In this document: in pieces, positions 45,225 through 57,354 of the stretch
Position numbering within the stretch: position 1 is the first letter of the stretch
Layout: every line of letters begins with the position of its first letter
Origin: Liriodendron chinense
Taxonomy: Eukaryota > Streptophyta > Magnoliopsida > Magnoliales > Magnoliaceae
Assembly: GCA_003013855.2 (NCBI GenBank)
Contig: ML058405.1
Coordinates: 2,601,976 to 2,665,975, forward strand
DNA length: 64,000 nt
Direction: 5' to 3'
The notes under the pieces: generated by a model
What the model was told of the DNA's origin: nothing
Database searches by the model: none
The model's input: the letters and a program-made list of their open reading frames with translations, nothing else
Position numbers and translations under genes: made by a program

Positions 45225-45543
45225 AATCTGCCTAACTTTTATGGTAACAAAAAGGGGCTAATCACCCATTTGATCCATAATTAGGATGGCCACCAACTAC
45301 GATCAAGGGTTTATATTGTATAGAGGAAAGCTAACAAACAATCTAGTATTCTCTTATTTTTTTTCTCTGATATTTTACATGTGTGATTTTAATTGAGAGA
45401 ATGCCCCCTTTTATAAAGAAAGACGTCGCAAAGGATCAAAGGAGTTAGTTACAATGGGGATAAGGCCTATCCCTGTCACATCCAACCTCGACTCTATCTT
45501 GTCTCAGTGTTTTGAATTTAAGAGGACATGCACATGAGGAAGG
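45225..45543. other. Intergenic, no gene seen
   Basis: AT-rich stretch between the foldback and the copia element. The last five bases are the copia target duplication GAAGG. Confidence 0.5.
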
Positions 45544-46143
45544 TGTTGCGCAACACGCCAACAACACCGGTGAATCGAGATCCAATTCCGGTCTCACCCA
45601 CAAACGATAAACAGGAAGAAATAACAACTAAAAGCGATATTGAAACAAACCAACAATCCACAAGACAAAATTTACATGGAAAAACCCCAACAAGGGTAAA
45701 AAAAACCACGGGTGCAAACTTCCACTATGAAAAAAATGAAGTTACAAGCAATACACTTACCTTCTTCGATGCTCCCATACACAGAGATGGCCCTTTTTGC
45801 TAACCTCTCGCCTCTTTCTCACCTTGGATGTATAGAAAACCTAATCTCATATCCTAATTCTGAATTACACCCCTTTATATAGTACAACCCGAAAATAGGA
45901 CTCAAAGTAGGAAACCCCGCGAGTCACTCCGCAGCTAGCTGGGCGCTCGGTCAGGCATGGTTGGGCGCCTAACCAAGCGCCCACCCAATATCAAAACAGT
46001 CCAGTGACATACGGTAAAAAATACCCAAATATCAGGCGCCCGTCCAAACCTGGTCGATGCCCGCCATGGGCCACCAGGCACCCAGTCCACTAACCGTCGA
46101 GCGCCCGATCACTCTCTGGTGTGATTGGCTCCACACGTCAACA
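45544..46143 (-). mobile_element. 3' LTR of the copia element
   Basis: TGTTGCGCAACAC...CACGTCAACA, 600 bp, parallel to 50115-50682. Minus-strand TATATAAAGG near 45872-45881. Confidence 0.9.
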
Positions 46144-46155
46144 ATCTCCCACTTT
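46144..46155 (-). promoter_or_regulatory. Polypurine tract of the copia element
   Basis: Minus strand AAAGTGGGAGAT directly abuts the 3' LTR. Confidence 0.85.
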
Positions 46156-46159
46156 GAGA

Positions 46160-46900
46160 CACATCACCATAGTCCTTCGTCTTCTATATCCGGAGTGCAC
46201 CACCTGCCTGTCTTCAAGCCTGGAGACCAATCAAAGCTTAACAGAGCTTCAGCTTCTCCCGTGTGATCGCCTTGGTCAACATATCCGCAGGATTCTCACT
46301 TGTATGGATCTTTTCCAAAGTAATCGATCCATCTTCCAGTAATGAACGTATGAAGTGATATTTGATATTAATATGATTAGTCCTTAAATGAAATGCTGAA
46401 TTTTTAGCCAAGTGTATTGCACTCTGACTATCACTGTACAACTTGCAATCTGCTTGCTTCTTCCCCAATTCTTTTATAAAACCTTGCATCTACACCATCT
46501 CCTTGCACGCTTCTGTAGTTGCAACATACTCTGCTTCCGTTGTACTGATGGACACTATCTTCTGTAACTGAGAGACCCAACTAACTGCAGCACTACCCAG
46601 AGTAAAGACATACTCTGTAGTGCTCCTTCTGCTATGAACATTCCCTACCAAGTCTGAATCGATGTAGCCTTGTAACTCGATTTCCTATCCTCCATAACAC
46701 AGCCTTACATCCACAGTACCTACTAGGTATCTGAGGATCCACTTCACAGCTTCCCAATGTTCCTTCCCGAGGTTGTTCATGAACCTGCTAATAACTCCTA
46801 CTGCTTGAGCAATATCTAGCCTCGTACTAACCATAGCATACATGAGGCTCCCTATAGTTGGCGCGTATGGGACTTTAGCCATGTAGTCTCATTCCTCCTA
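46160..46900 (-). pseudogene. RNase H region of the copia pol
   Basis: Frames 46882-46685 and 46489-46238 give VPYAPTIGSLMYAMVSTRLD, RFMNNLGKEHWEAVKWILRY, STTEAEYV, LYSDSQSAIHLAKN and NPADMLTK, the usual connection and RNase H motifs of plant copia. RNase H removes the RNA template during reverse transcription. It is split by stop codons (46681, 46490). Confidence 0.87.
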
Positions 46901-47068
46901 CGTCTTAGCTCCTTGCTCCTTAAAAAGCTTGAAGTGTTTGGCTAATGGAGTGCTAACCAGCTGAGCAGCTCACATACTGAATCGATCAAGTACCTTGTCT
47001 ATGTACTCTATCTGTGACAAAACTAATTTCTTGTTTTCCCTGTCACGCTTTATCCTCATGCTTAGGAT

Positions 47069-47932
47069 TTATTTTGCAGCTCCTAAATCCTTCATGGCAA
47101 ATTCTCTAGACAATTGTCTTTTGAGATCTGAGATGTCCTTTATGCTTGATCCGGCTACAAGCATATCATCAACGTACAGAAGAAGAATGATGTACGACAT
47201 ATCAAACTTCTTCAAATAGCAACAGTGGTCTGCATGACATCTCTTAAACCCGTTTTCCGACATGAAACTGTTGAAATTCTTGTACCACTGCCTCGGGGCC
47301 TGCTTCAAGCCATATAGACCTTTTTTCAGTCTACACACCTTGTTCTCCTTTCCTAGTGCCACGTATCCTGTCGGCTGATACATATATATCTCTTCTTCAA
47401 GGTCTCCATGAAGAAAGGTTGTCTTAACAACTAGCTGCTTTAGATGTAAATCCTCTGTAGCCACTATACTCAAGACCATACGAATCATAGACATCTTCAC
47501 CACTGGTGAAAATATTTCAGTGAAATCAATACCTGCCTTTTGTTGGAACCCTTTCACAACCAATCTGGCCTTGTACCATTTTGAACTATCGTGCTCCTCT
47601 TTCAGTCTGTAAATCCATTTGTTATGAAGAGAGTTCTTACCCTTAGGTAGAGTGACGAGCTCCCACGTACGATTGGACTCAAGAGAGTCCATCTCATCAT
47701 CTATGGTCTGCTCCCACTTAACCCGTGTATCAAACTGTAATGCCTCTTCAAAACACTCCGGTTCACCATTATCTGTCAGCAGTAGATAATGTAAGGAGGG
47801 TGAGTATCGGACCTTGGGTCTCCTCTCCCGAGTAGACCTCCTCAGAACCGGTGTCTGCGGCTCTACCTCATCATACTCCTGTGCATGTTCATCCTGTGAC
47901 ACTATAACACCTGTGTCCGGTAACTCTTCCAA
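47069..47932 (-). pseudogene. Reverse transcriptase of the copia pol
   Basis: A 287-residue open stretch. The N-terminal TPVLRRSTRERRPKVRYSP linker is followed by WELVTLPKGKN, the palm and YVDDMLVAGS at about residue 253 with both Asp. The other catalytic Asp is lost: the usual QLDVKTAFLHG reads QLVVKTTFLHG at about residue 168. The frame ends GAAK* at 47069, where relatives continue KILGM. Upstream the linker joins integrase with a stop near 47970. Confidence 0.9.
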
Positions 47933-48034
47933 CTCTACGAATTCTTTCTCATCGGTCTTATTCTGTTTTTACTGCAAGTTGTCCTTATGCATCACTTTTT
48001 TATTGAAGACTACGTCCTTGCTTCTGATAATTTT

Positions 48035-48670
48035 TCAGTTCTCTGTGTCCCAAAACCGATAGAAAAAATTATTCTGCCCATAGCCTATAAATGTGCACCT
48101 CCTGGACTTTACATCCAGCTTGTTTCTGTGCTCTGCATTAATGTGAACATATGAGGTGTAACCGAACCATCTGAGATGTGCAAGGTTCACTTCTTTCTCA
48201 GTCCATATTTCCTTTGGTAACCCACCATCTAATTGTGCTGAGGGACTTCTATTTATGAGATATATGGCAGTATTCACAGCATCTACGCAAAACGTCTTGA
48301 GCAACCCTGCATGTAACCTCATACTCCTGGCGCACTCAAGTATGGTCCTATTAATGCACTCAGCCACATCGTTATGTTGCGGTGTTCTTGGAATCATTTT
48401 CTGATGTTTGATTCTATTTGCTCCACAATACTCCTCAAACCTCTTATCACAATACTCTCCCCCATTATCAGATTTGAGACATTTTACTGTTTTACCTGTC
48501 TCATTTTCTACCATTACTTTCCACTTCTTAAATACATCAAATACATCAGATTTGTGCTTTAAGAAATAGACCCACAGTTTTTTACTAGCATCATTAATAA
48601 AGGAAACAAAGTAACGTGAACCACCAAGAGATGATACATCTGCCAGTCCCCACACATCAGTGTGTATAGG
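48035..48670 (-). pseudogene. Integrase core of the copia pol
   Basis: TDVWGLADVSSLGG (first Asp), KSDNGGEYC (second Asp) and DVAECINRTILECARSM (Glu) are all visible. A TAG precedes HTDVWG where relatives often have Gln. The middle NGVAERMN is changed to NDVAECIN. The catalytic triad itself is intact, but no uninterrupted polyprotein reaches it. Confidence 0.88.
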
Positions 48671-48679
48671 CTACAATAG

Positions 48680-49380
48680 ATACGTCTTTGGAGCGCGTCC
48701 TGTCTTCTTGAAGCTTATTCTCTTCTGCTTGCCATACACGTAATCTTCGCAGAATTTCAGGTCGATAGACTTCAACCCTGGTAACTTCCCTTTTGACAAT
48801 AGCACTTTCATCCCCTTTTCACTCATGTGTCCCAACCTATGATGCCATAATTTATTTCAGTTGATGCGACTACGAGTGCACTATACGATCCGAAAGTCAC
48901 GTACAATGTACTTTCCTTCTTGCCTCAAGATATCACTAAAGCACCTTTTGTGACCTTCCAAGAGTCACTTGTGAATATCATCACATATCCAGTATCGCCC
49001 AACTACCCCACTAAGATTAAGTTCCGTCTCAAACTCGGTACATGTCTGACATCCTTCAATTTCAAGACCGTTCCATCTTTCTGACTTAAGTGAATGTCTA
49101 CCTTGCCAACAATATTACACGACTTATCATCACCTAGGTAGACTCTCTTAAAGTCACTTGACACATAATCACAAAGAACTTTCTTAGACATAAAACGAAG
49201 TGCTCAAGTCTATAACCCAAGACTCATTCCGCGCATCAAGAGACAAGATCAACGCCTGTGTGTCACTCTCCTCAAATAGATTTATTGAATCCTTCCCACC
49301 TTGAGAACTTCCTTTTTATTTCTTAAGCGCCCTACAATCACGTTCCATGTGCCCCTTCTTCCCGCAATGCCAACACCCTC
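48680..49380 (-). pseudogene. Zinc knuckle and protease of the copia element
   Basis: CWHCGKKGHMERDC at about 49340-49380 is a CCHC knuckle. The protease site reads SWVIDLSTSF where relatives have WVLDSGASFH, so the catalytic Asp-Ser-Gly has become Asp-Leu-Ser. A frameshift follows; the continuation DFKRVYLGDDKSC and VLKLKDVRHVPSLRRNL is in another frame (49191-49003). Confidence 0.85.
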
Positions 49381-49392
49381 CTTGTCTTTCAG

Positions 49393-50075
49393 TCACTTGG
49401 ACTTATTCCTCGACTTAGAATGCCTGTGTTTATTGCCACTTTCGTTCAAAGATCTTCCTCTTCCTTCAACGTTTAGAGCATTCCCGAAATCCCCTAAAAT
49501 TCTCGATGTCTTCCTTTCAGATTCTTCAATGAGAATTAGGCCGACCACATCATCAAATTTCAACTCTGTCGTTCCTAAGGAATTACTCACAACAATCATC
49601 AAACCATCCCAACTGTCTGGCAAACTGGACAAGATCAATAGCGCCTGACCTCATCATCAAAAGTGATGCCAATGGATTCCAATTGGCTCGTGACTGTATT
49701 GAACTCATTTAGATGTCCAGCCACGCCCCCACCATCTGACAACTTCATGTTGAATAGTCGTTTCATATGATAAACCTTGTTGGGCACCGAGGGTTTCTCA
49801 TCCATCGTAGCTAGAGCTTGCATTAATTCTTTTGTGGTCTTTACCTTAGATATATTGAAGGCGACGCTCTTAGACAAAAAGAGTCGGATCATTCTTAAAG
49901 CCTTCTGATCCACTAAAGCCCATTCATCATCTGTCATCTTCTCTGGTTTCTTCTCTTTTACTTCTAGAGGAATATAGAGGTCCTTCTGATACAGATAATC
50001 CTCCATCTGCATTTTTCAGAAGGCAAAGTTTAAACCATCAAACTTCTCAATTCTAGCCTTCCCTTCTTCCCTCAT
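49393..50075 (-). pseudogene. Gag of the copia element
   Basis: ATG at 50073-50075 (MREEGKARIEKFDGLNFAF, then TGA where Trp is usual). Continuation MQMEDYLYQKDLYIPL, VYHMKRLFNMKLSDGG and HLNEFNTVTSQLESIG to 49635 is typical TNT1-94-type Gag. One base is lost at GATGATGAGGTCAGG, and the frame continues as ILSSLPDSWDGLM to 49393. Gag would form the particle. Confidence 0.88.
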
Positions 50076-50100
50076 CGCTCCCACTTGAACTAAACCAATA

Positions 50101-50112
50101 GCTTTGATACCA
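50101..50112 (-). promoter_or_regulatory. Primer-binding site of the copia element (initiator Met tRNA)
   Basis: Minus strand TGGTATCAAAGC two bases after the 5' LTR. Confidence 0.9.
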
Positions 50113-50114
50113 GT

Positions 50115-50682
50115 TGTTTCGCAGCACACCAACAACGCTGGTAACCGAGATCCAATCTCCAGTCTCACCCACAAACGATAAACAGGAAGAAATAACAACT
50201 AAAAGCGATATTGAAACAAACCGACAATCCACAAGACAAAATTTACATGGAAAAACGCCAACAATGGTAAAAAACTACGGGTGCAAACTTCCACTATGAA
50301 GAAAATGAAGTTACAAGCAATACACTTACCTTCTCTGATGCTCCCATGCATAGAGATGGCCCTTTTTGCTAACCTTTCGCCTCTTTCTCACCTTGGACAT
50401 ATAGAAAACTTAATCCCATACCCTAATTCCGGATTACACCCCTTTATATAGTAAAACCCGAAAATAGGACTCAACGTAGGAAACCCTGAGAGTCACTTCA
50501 CGGCCTGTCAGGCGCCCGGTCAAGTATGGTCAGGCGCCTGCCAAATATAAAAACAGTCCAGCAACATACGGTGAAAAATACCCGAATATTGGGCGCCCGG
50601 CCAAACCTGGTCGGGTGCTTGCCCTGGGCTGACCATCAGGCGCCCAATCACTCTCTGGTGTGATTGGCTCCACACCTCAACA
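50115..50682 (-). mobile_element. 5' LTR of the copia element
   Basis: TGTTTCGCAGCACACC...CACCTCAACA, 568 bp. Minus-strand TATATAAAGG near 50443-50452. Confidence 0.9.
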
Positions 50683-50687
50683 GAAGG

Positions 50688-51597
50688 GGTATCCATTCAG
50701 TTGTTATTCAAGGGAAAATCATGTGGGCCCCATAACCCTATATCCAACATTAGTACCATGGGCCATTCATAAGCCCCATCTAGGGTCAACTAACAATCTT
50801 TTCATATAACATTTGAAATATAATGATCCCTAAAAAGAGAGAAATATTCAATATAATTAAAATATTAAATAACATAAGATGAATTGCATGTGATATGTTC
50901 CATTAGACTGTCGTATAAACTACCCTTGTTTTTTCTTACATAAGAGATAATTATTTTTTAGTGTACAACTTAACAATCTCTGCCTTGTGAACAAAAATTG
51001 TTCTTGCTATACTAGATAGTGTACAAGGAATGGTGGTAAAGGGTTAACGCTTAGGGATTTTTTGGCTCCAAAAAATCCAGACAAAAAAAAATAAAAATGA
51101 ATTGCGTAGTGAGAGGTTGAATTGTATTTGGGTCCTAGAAAATAGTGGAAAACAATTTTACAGTAATTTAATTCTCAAAATTTGCCCCTTTTACTGTCTC
51201 CATCTTTAAGATAGGTTGCAAAATTTTAGGAAATGGATAACGATCATAGTTTTTAAAATGATAAAAAGCCTATCCTCTTTTAACAACTCTTTACCCAAAT
51301 AATATAAAGAGAATCTCTTTCATTGGTAGTTAGTTTTAATTTTTAGAATTCACTAGCCCTTTTAAGATTCTAGGGAAGCTAAATAGCATAAGGGTTGTTT
51401 GGCTCTTAAGAATCTAACTCCTAAGAAATGAAATTCATTAGTGAGGGGCTTAATGTTTGCCTGGGTGCTAGGAAAGGGTGAGAAATGAATATCTTATGGA
51501 ACTCTAGTTCTAACCTGGACAAAATTAACCATATGACTTTCGATCGACTAATAATCCACGAATGCAAAAAGTTTGAAAATTTTACTTAAGAAGTAAA
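50688..51597. other. Intergenic, AT-rich, no gene seen
   Basis: No coding frame or element end recognised. Confidence 0.5.
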
Positions 51598-53030
51598 ATG
51601 AGGGTGTCCACTTTGGGGAAGGATAAGGCCCATGTGCTAGATGGGTTTCTTATATTTCTGCATCTTTTGGGAGGATGGATCTTTTGGAAGGATGTAAAAA
51701 ACAATATGTTAGCTTTCTTATTGGAATTTGTAGGCAAAGGTCGCTCTCTAAAGAGTTGGATACTAAAGAAAAGGGAGGCAAAATGCTTGAAGGATTTCAA
51801 GCCAATTAGTTTGATTGAGTTTCATATAAAATTTTAGTAAAGTTCACATTCATATTTTCACAAAGTGTTAAGCATTGTGATCCCCAAAGTGTAAGTGGCT
51901 TAGATTTATGGGTGACAAATTTTTATCCCTTGGTTACTTATGAATGTTTTGACTCGATACATAGAGAAGGTAAAATGGGTATCATTTTGCATGCTTGACT
52001 TGGAGAAGCTTATGATCATATTGACTTAAAGTTCCTCAACTACATTTGAACGTATTGGGATGCAATGAGCGACAGTGAAGATGGACGTAAGAAAGTTTGT
52101 TTCGGTCAAATATTCCATTTTGGTGAATGGTTCCTAAAGGTTTCTTCAATGCATCGAGAGGTTTTAATTAGGACAACCGGCTTTCTTCAATTCTTTTATG
52201 GTGATGGTCAAGGCTTTAAGCAAAATATTGGAAAAAGCAACTTTAGTGCACTTGGTGAGTGGGTTTTTAGTGGAAAATTTTATTTTTCATATTTTTCATC
52301 TCAAATTCGCAAATGATATATTATTGTTTAAGAACAATAGGGCTTTCTAGGTTGATAACTTGAGAAAAAATATTTGATTCTTCAAAGTGGTTTTAGGCCT
52401 AAAGTCAATATTCGTGGAGTACAATCTTAGGCATTAGCTTAATTTAAGGAAGTTGATTAGCCTATGACTTGTAATCTCCCTTCTCATTTCATTCTTCCAT
52501 TGTTTATTGGTAATCCCACTAAGCATCATGGGATAAGGCTATTGAGAGGATTGAAAAGAAGCTCTTTAATTAGAAGAACATATATTTATGGTTAAAGGTA
52601 GAATAACCTTGATTAAAACAGTTAGGTCTAATCGGCCCTATATGATGTCTTTCGAATGCTTGGCAACCATCATTAATAGATTGTAAAGGATCTAGTGATG
52701 CTTCCTTCTGAAAGGTTTGAGAGATACATAAGTTTAATCTTTTAAAATGGCACAATGTTTGCAAACTTGCTAGTGAAGGTGGTGTTGGATGGAGGATAAT
52801 GGCCTTTAGAACTAGGTGATTGCTTACAAATATGGTGTCGATCCAAGAGGTTGATTCACTAGAGGCTCTTCTATGTATAGAGCAACAAGAGCTTCATTCA
52901 ATCTTCAGAATTGTTATCTATCCAAGAAGGAAACAATGTATTCAGTTGGAGATGGTTTTGGAATGCATTTTTTTTGTTTGGATGCTTGGTGGCCTCATAG
53001 GCGTCTATCTACCTTTTTCTTAGATTGATG
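51598..53030 (+). pseudogene. L1-type LINE reverse transcriptase relic
   Basis: 51598-51837 encodes GKDKAHVLDGFLIFL, NNMLAFLLEFVGKGRSL and CLKDFKPISLIE, which follow the finger region of plant L1 RT (GPDGFPI, DFRPISL). LGEAYDHIDLKFL lies near 52000 and HLKFANDILLF near 52300, where the usual ADD is AND, so the active site is lost. Later pieces (FILPLFIGNPTKHH near 52490) match the post-RT region. Stops and shifts occur throughout. Strong decay suggests an old copy. Confidence 0.75.
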
Positions 53031-53559
53031 ACAGTCAAGTCTAAGAGGGAGATATTCATCTTATAGTATTTTTCATTTGAGGCTAAACAACATTGTCAAA
53101 TTGCACATGCAATTGCACTTTTTTCTAAATAAAAAATTGAAAAAAGGAAAAATTGAAAAAAATCTAAAAAAATTAGGAAAAACTTGCCTAATTAGTACAC
53201 AAGTGATTGGATAACTTATTTTACTTATTTCATTATAATTTAAGTGCTTCATTAAGTCATATATTTAATTATTATATTATATTTACATATATTTGAATAA
53301 AACAATCAACAAGCTACATCAAGAGAGAATTAATTATTAAAAAATTTGTACACAAAAAATTTATCGATAAATGGATAACTTGAAACAACTTATAAATTAC
53401 AAATTATAACTTACAACTTCATGAACAAATACAATTTATAAAAAATAAGCACAACTTACAAAATATGAAAAATAAACATACTAACATAAGCTACTAATAT
53501 AGTAATACTATATACATTGATTCAATTACCATTGTGGCATCTGATCATCACCGTCATCA
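53031..53559. other. AT-rich non-coding stretch
   Basis: Very AT-rich with AAAAATTG-type runs near 53130-53170; nothing else seen. Confidence 0.5.
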
Positions 53560-53985
53560 TCGTCGTGGTTATCACCAAAGTTATCTCCTTGTTTGATATA
53601 TACTTCATCTTCTTCTGCTTTTTCATCATTGGTTCACACTAGTATTTTGTCTACATCCAATGATTGACCTTGATCATCATCTTCTTCTATCTCCTCAATC
53701 TCATCCACCTCCTGGCCTTGATTGCTAATACTTACCCATATTCTCTCCCTTCGAGTGGAAGACCTTTCTCCAGGATTGATCCAAATATGGCATCTTCAAC
53801 TTCAGCCTATGTTAGGTCCTCGCCTATAAAAATCGGGGCTTCTGTCTCTACGAGCCACTCACTATCTACATGCAAATTATCTAGGCAGATATGATCATAA
53901 AAATCAAGCGTTTCTCGTTTGGCCTGGAATCGTTCTCACAGCTTTTGGTTGTATTGGACAAAGACCAAGTTATTGAGTTTTTTTT
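53560..53985 (-). pseudogene. hAT transposase C-terminal fragment
   Basis: Minus strand gives KKLNNLVFVQYNQKL near 53950-53985, then a TGA, then ERFQAKRETLDFYDHICLDN and DSEWLVETEAP. LNNLVFVxYN followed by an acidic DxxDDxxWLVE-type tail is the end of the hAT dimerisation region in plant domesticated and mobile copies. A stop splits EDLT*AEVEDAIFGS. The preceding part of the transposase was not found upstream (53990-54600). Confidence 0.7.
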
Positions 53986-53989
53986 ATTC

Positions 53990-55570
53990 AAGACAATTCA
54001 TTTTTAGTGTAAATCTGCATTAAGAAAGTGTATTGACGATGGCCTTTACTTTTAACTAATATGGTGGTTGCAATGCCTGAAATCTGGGATGCATACATTA
54101 AGGTATCGTAATCATCTATAATTTACGGATGTTGTTAATTTTAAATAAAATTGTTTGCAATACCTACCTGTAGTAATCTTTCCTCATATTTTTTGTATTT
54201 TATTGTCCATATAGTTCCACTCAAGAGTTAGAAAAATATGTGAGAAGTTGATTCATAAGTACAACGACCTGTGCTATGTAATCAGAGAGGACCACAAAAT
54301 AGATCACTTTCATGAGATAGGGAACACATCATGACCTTAAGGCCAAAGACACTAGAGGAAAGTTGACAAATCCTTCATTGATTCTCCTCAATAGTATGAG
54401 AAGACTGCCCGACTATCATTGAATGATATTGGAGGTAGGGTAGGTCTAGAGATTCGCTGGGCATTTGAATATGGTGGAGATCATCCCAGTCACATCACAT
54501 CCACGCTCCCAAGGAACATAGTTCCTAGAGTACTCGAAGCACGACAGGCTCGAAAAAGAAGTTTAAACAGGACATTATAGTGATGCCGTTAAAAATGGAA
54601 TGTCATCCGTGGCTAATGCAGATGATAAACTAGCAATATCATTTAACTAGAGCCCAAATGAGTTGAGAATGACCATGGTAATTAATGGACTAGTAGCCAT
54701 AAATGGATTGTCCCACACTGAATTCCTCATGGCAGGAAACATCATGTCAAGCAACAAAAATAAAGCATCATTATTCCTAACCTTACTAAATAAATATAAA
54801 CGTAAACGATTGCGAATGCTCATGCATGAGCATCAACATCATAACATATAAAATATGGTATTTGATGTGCATGTCTTAACTTCTAGGGCATTATGATATT
54901 TTCTTTCTTTCTTTTTTCTCTTGCATGAATAACATCAACGTAATGTTAATGATGGGGATATATATTTTGGACATGTCTTACTCTCTTTTATTTTTAGGTA
55001 GCAGAAATGGGGATATATATTTTGGACATGTCTTGATCTCTTTTATTTTTAGGTAGCAGAAGGTCATTACTCTTTTTGGACTTGACTGAACCAATGGGGA
55101 TGTCACATATCCCTTTAGGTTATAGTTACTCTGAATAAGCACATATTGCTCTTCATTACTTCTCTATTCCTTTGGGTTGTGGTTACTCTGGATAAGCATA
55201 TGGCCCTTCATTACTTCTCTTTTACAGATGAAGGAGATGGTGGACCACTAATTATGAAAGTCTTTTTAGCATGATATTCTGACATGTTATTAATATTTTA
55301 GGCATGTACATACACTACTTTTTCTATTTGATAGACGTACCATCATTAGTCTACTTACATATTTTTTATAGGTATTTTAGACACATGGCATCTCCCTTTG
55401 GGTTGTGGCACAAATCCCCTAATTGGATTATATAGTTGGATACTCTACAATGGGCTATTGTTAATGTTATTTAGTAATTTATTGGTGTAGTCAAATACTG
55501 GTGGGATTTGTTATATAGACTGCTTTTGCATCAACCGGTAGTTAGTATTCCATAGGAAATACTTCTCTTT
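53990..55570. other. Intergenic with two short tandem duplications
   Basis: No gene recognised. A 55-bp unit (ATGGGGATATATATTTTGG...GGTAGCAGAA) is repeated at 54952-55006 and 55007-55061. A looser unit of about 65 bp (CCTTT-GGTT-TAGTTACTCTG-ATAAGCA) is repeated at 55106-55220. Confidence 0.7.
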
Positions 55571-56128
55571 TGTGATGCAAATCCAAGAACCGGCAAATCC
55601 CGTGATATTCTCCTTTGATTGTGTAACAAAAAATATTCTTTGCCTAAATGAGAGGGAATTCAAATCCCTTCCGTATACATGTAAATCTTATAAATTTACC
55701 ATAATGAGAAGTATGACCCATGCACCTTTGATTAGGTTTTCTCACATGGTATCAAAGCGGAAGGTCCTGTGTTCAAATCCTGGAAGTAGCAAATATGCCA
55801 CCAGTAATATATTCTCCCACGGGGGGCCGTTTATGGTATGAGTTGTGATTATCCCTCCACCTGGGTGTAAGCTATGAGTGTCCCTCCACCCTTGCCCAAT
55901 ATGTTCATGTGCGAAGTTCCACCCCGCACGTGCGGGGGAGTGTTAGAGTGCACAATTGGCAAATCCAAGAACCGAAAAATCCCGTGATATTCTCCTTTGA
56001 TTGTGTAACAACAAATATTCTTTGCCTAAATGAGAGGGAATTCAAATCTCTTCCGTATACATGTAAATCTTATAAATTTACCATAATGAGAAGTATGACC
56101 CACGCATCTTTGATTGGGTTTTCTCACA
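55571..56128 (+). mobile_element. TRIM (terminal-repeat retrotransposon in miniature)
   Basis: LTRs at 55571-55746 (176 bp) and 55941-56128 (188 bp) are near identical over AAATCCAAGAACCG to TTTTCTCACA. Between them are 194 bp: primer site TGGTATCAAAGC at 55747-55758 and purine tract TGCGGGGGAG ending at 55940. No coding capacity. The left LTR lacks about 12 bases of TGTTAGAGTGCACAATTG. Flanks show no clear 5-bp duplication, so the left end may be altered. TRIMs move with enzymes of autonomous elements. Confidence 0.87.
55747..55758 (+). promoter_or_regulatory. Primer-binding site of the TRIM
   Basis: TGGTATCAAAGC, initiator-Met type, directly after the left LTR. Confidence 0.88.
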
Positions 56129-56393
56129 CTCACAATATATTTTGAATACTAACGTGCAGGAAAAGTTTATCTATTACTCAATTTTAGTTTTCACTTAGGT
56201 CGGTGTAGATCATCAGGTGAGCTAATTATAGGATTACAAAATTTATACAATCGTTCCTTTTTATGGTATCTCCACTCATAGCCTTATATGAATTCAAAGT
56301 TATTTGATTGATCCATGTTTGACCCGTTGTTGTAACAAAATGTTATGGGTAAATATTACGTGGTGTTCGTTGGAAGGCAACTAAGGATATACG

Positions 56394-56969
56394 TGTTGGA
56401 AACGGACGCCTTAAATCACCATGCACAGAGGCCACCGATCGGTCGGTCATGATGGAGATCAAGACAGCAACACGCTGGATTGTTTTTAGGCATTGTCGAC
56501 CGGTCGGCTGACCGGTCAGCAGGGATCCTCGACCGACCGGTCAACATGTTTCCTTGTTGTATTAGGTTTCTTGCGCGGTTTTGCGCAAAAAGTTTCTAAT
56601 CTCGATTTTCTCCTATTTAAGGAGTGTATTACAGAGTTAGAGGCATCCCAGATTGGAAAGGAGATTGAGAGAGGCTCTAGGTGAGAGAAAGAGCTTGAGA
56701 AGAGGGTTTTTTTCTTGGGAAAGCTTGGATTTCTCTTGTGGGCTTGTGATCTTGGGTTTTAGGTTCCATCTCTTGTAACTTCTGATATTATAGTGGATTG
56801 GTGTCGCTTTGTGCCATGGGTTTTTACCTGTGAGGGGTTTTCCACGTTAAAATCGGATTGTTTATGTGTGGTTGGTTGCATGCATTGTGATTGCATTGTG
56901 TTACTTGTTTGATCCAATTTACTGCTGTGTGTTCGGCTTTGCTTCCGTTGCCGGCCTCTTATCCCAACA
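56394..56969 (+). mobile_element. Solo LTR, copia-like, 576 bp
   Basis: TGTTGG...CCAACA ends, flanks ATACG (56389-56393) and ATATG (56970-56974) differing by one transition. TATTTAAGG at 56611 is a TATA-like motif. It carries GACCGGTCGGCTGACCGGTC and GACCGACCGGTC near 56498-56540, the same palindrome type as copies A-D although otherwise unrelated. Confidence 0.75.
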
Positions 56970-57016
56970 ATATGAAAGATGGGGAAGAAGCAAGAGTTCA
57001 CATGGATTGTCACGGT

Positions 57017-57019
<3 letters not shown>

Positions 57020-57096
<77 letters not shown>
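57020..57096. repeat. (TA)n microsatellite
   Basis: About 38 TA units without interruption. Confidence 0.95.
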
Positions 57097-57101
<5 letters not shown>

Positions 57102-57354
57102 GTATGTGGGTTCCAAAACCAAATGAACGTAAAGAATGTTCTACTACTGGAGTCAATTTAGAAAATGACTGGAGTGTTGAAATCCATGCACAAAGTGATT
57201 GCCATGTATGTAAATACACCCAAATTGAAGATTATATAGGGTTGCATATCGGATACGCGTACGCATAACAAAATCCAGATGTAGAAAATGAACATCACGA
57301 AAAGAAGTTAAAAGATGGCTTCTACATCTTCTAACTTGCGGACAGGTCTTCTGC

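Larger units (their letters stand above)
45544..50682 (-). mobile_element. Full-length Ty1-copia element, Tork/TNT1-94-like
   Basis: Bracketed by GAAGG (45539-45543, 50683-50687). In element sense: 5' LTR 50115-50682, primer site 50101-50112, gag, CCHC, protease, integrase, RT, RNase H, purine tract 46144-46155, 3' LTR 45544-46143. Domain order protease-integrase-RT-RNase H defines copia. Every coding block has stops or frameshifts. The two LTRs (568 and 600 bp) differ clearly at many sites, including GGGCGC-rich blocks, so the insertion is not recent. Confidence 0.92.

Noticed and set aside
55747..55790. tRNA gene
   Set aside because: No acceptor stem or anticodon arm; it is the primer site and leader of the TRIM.
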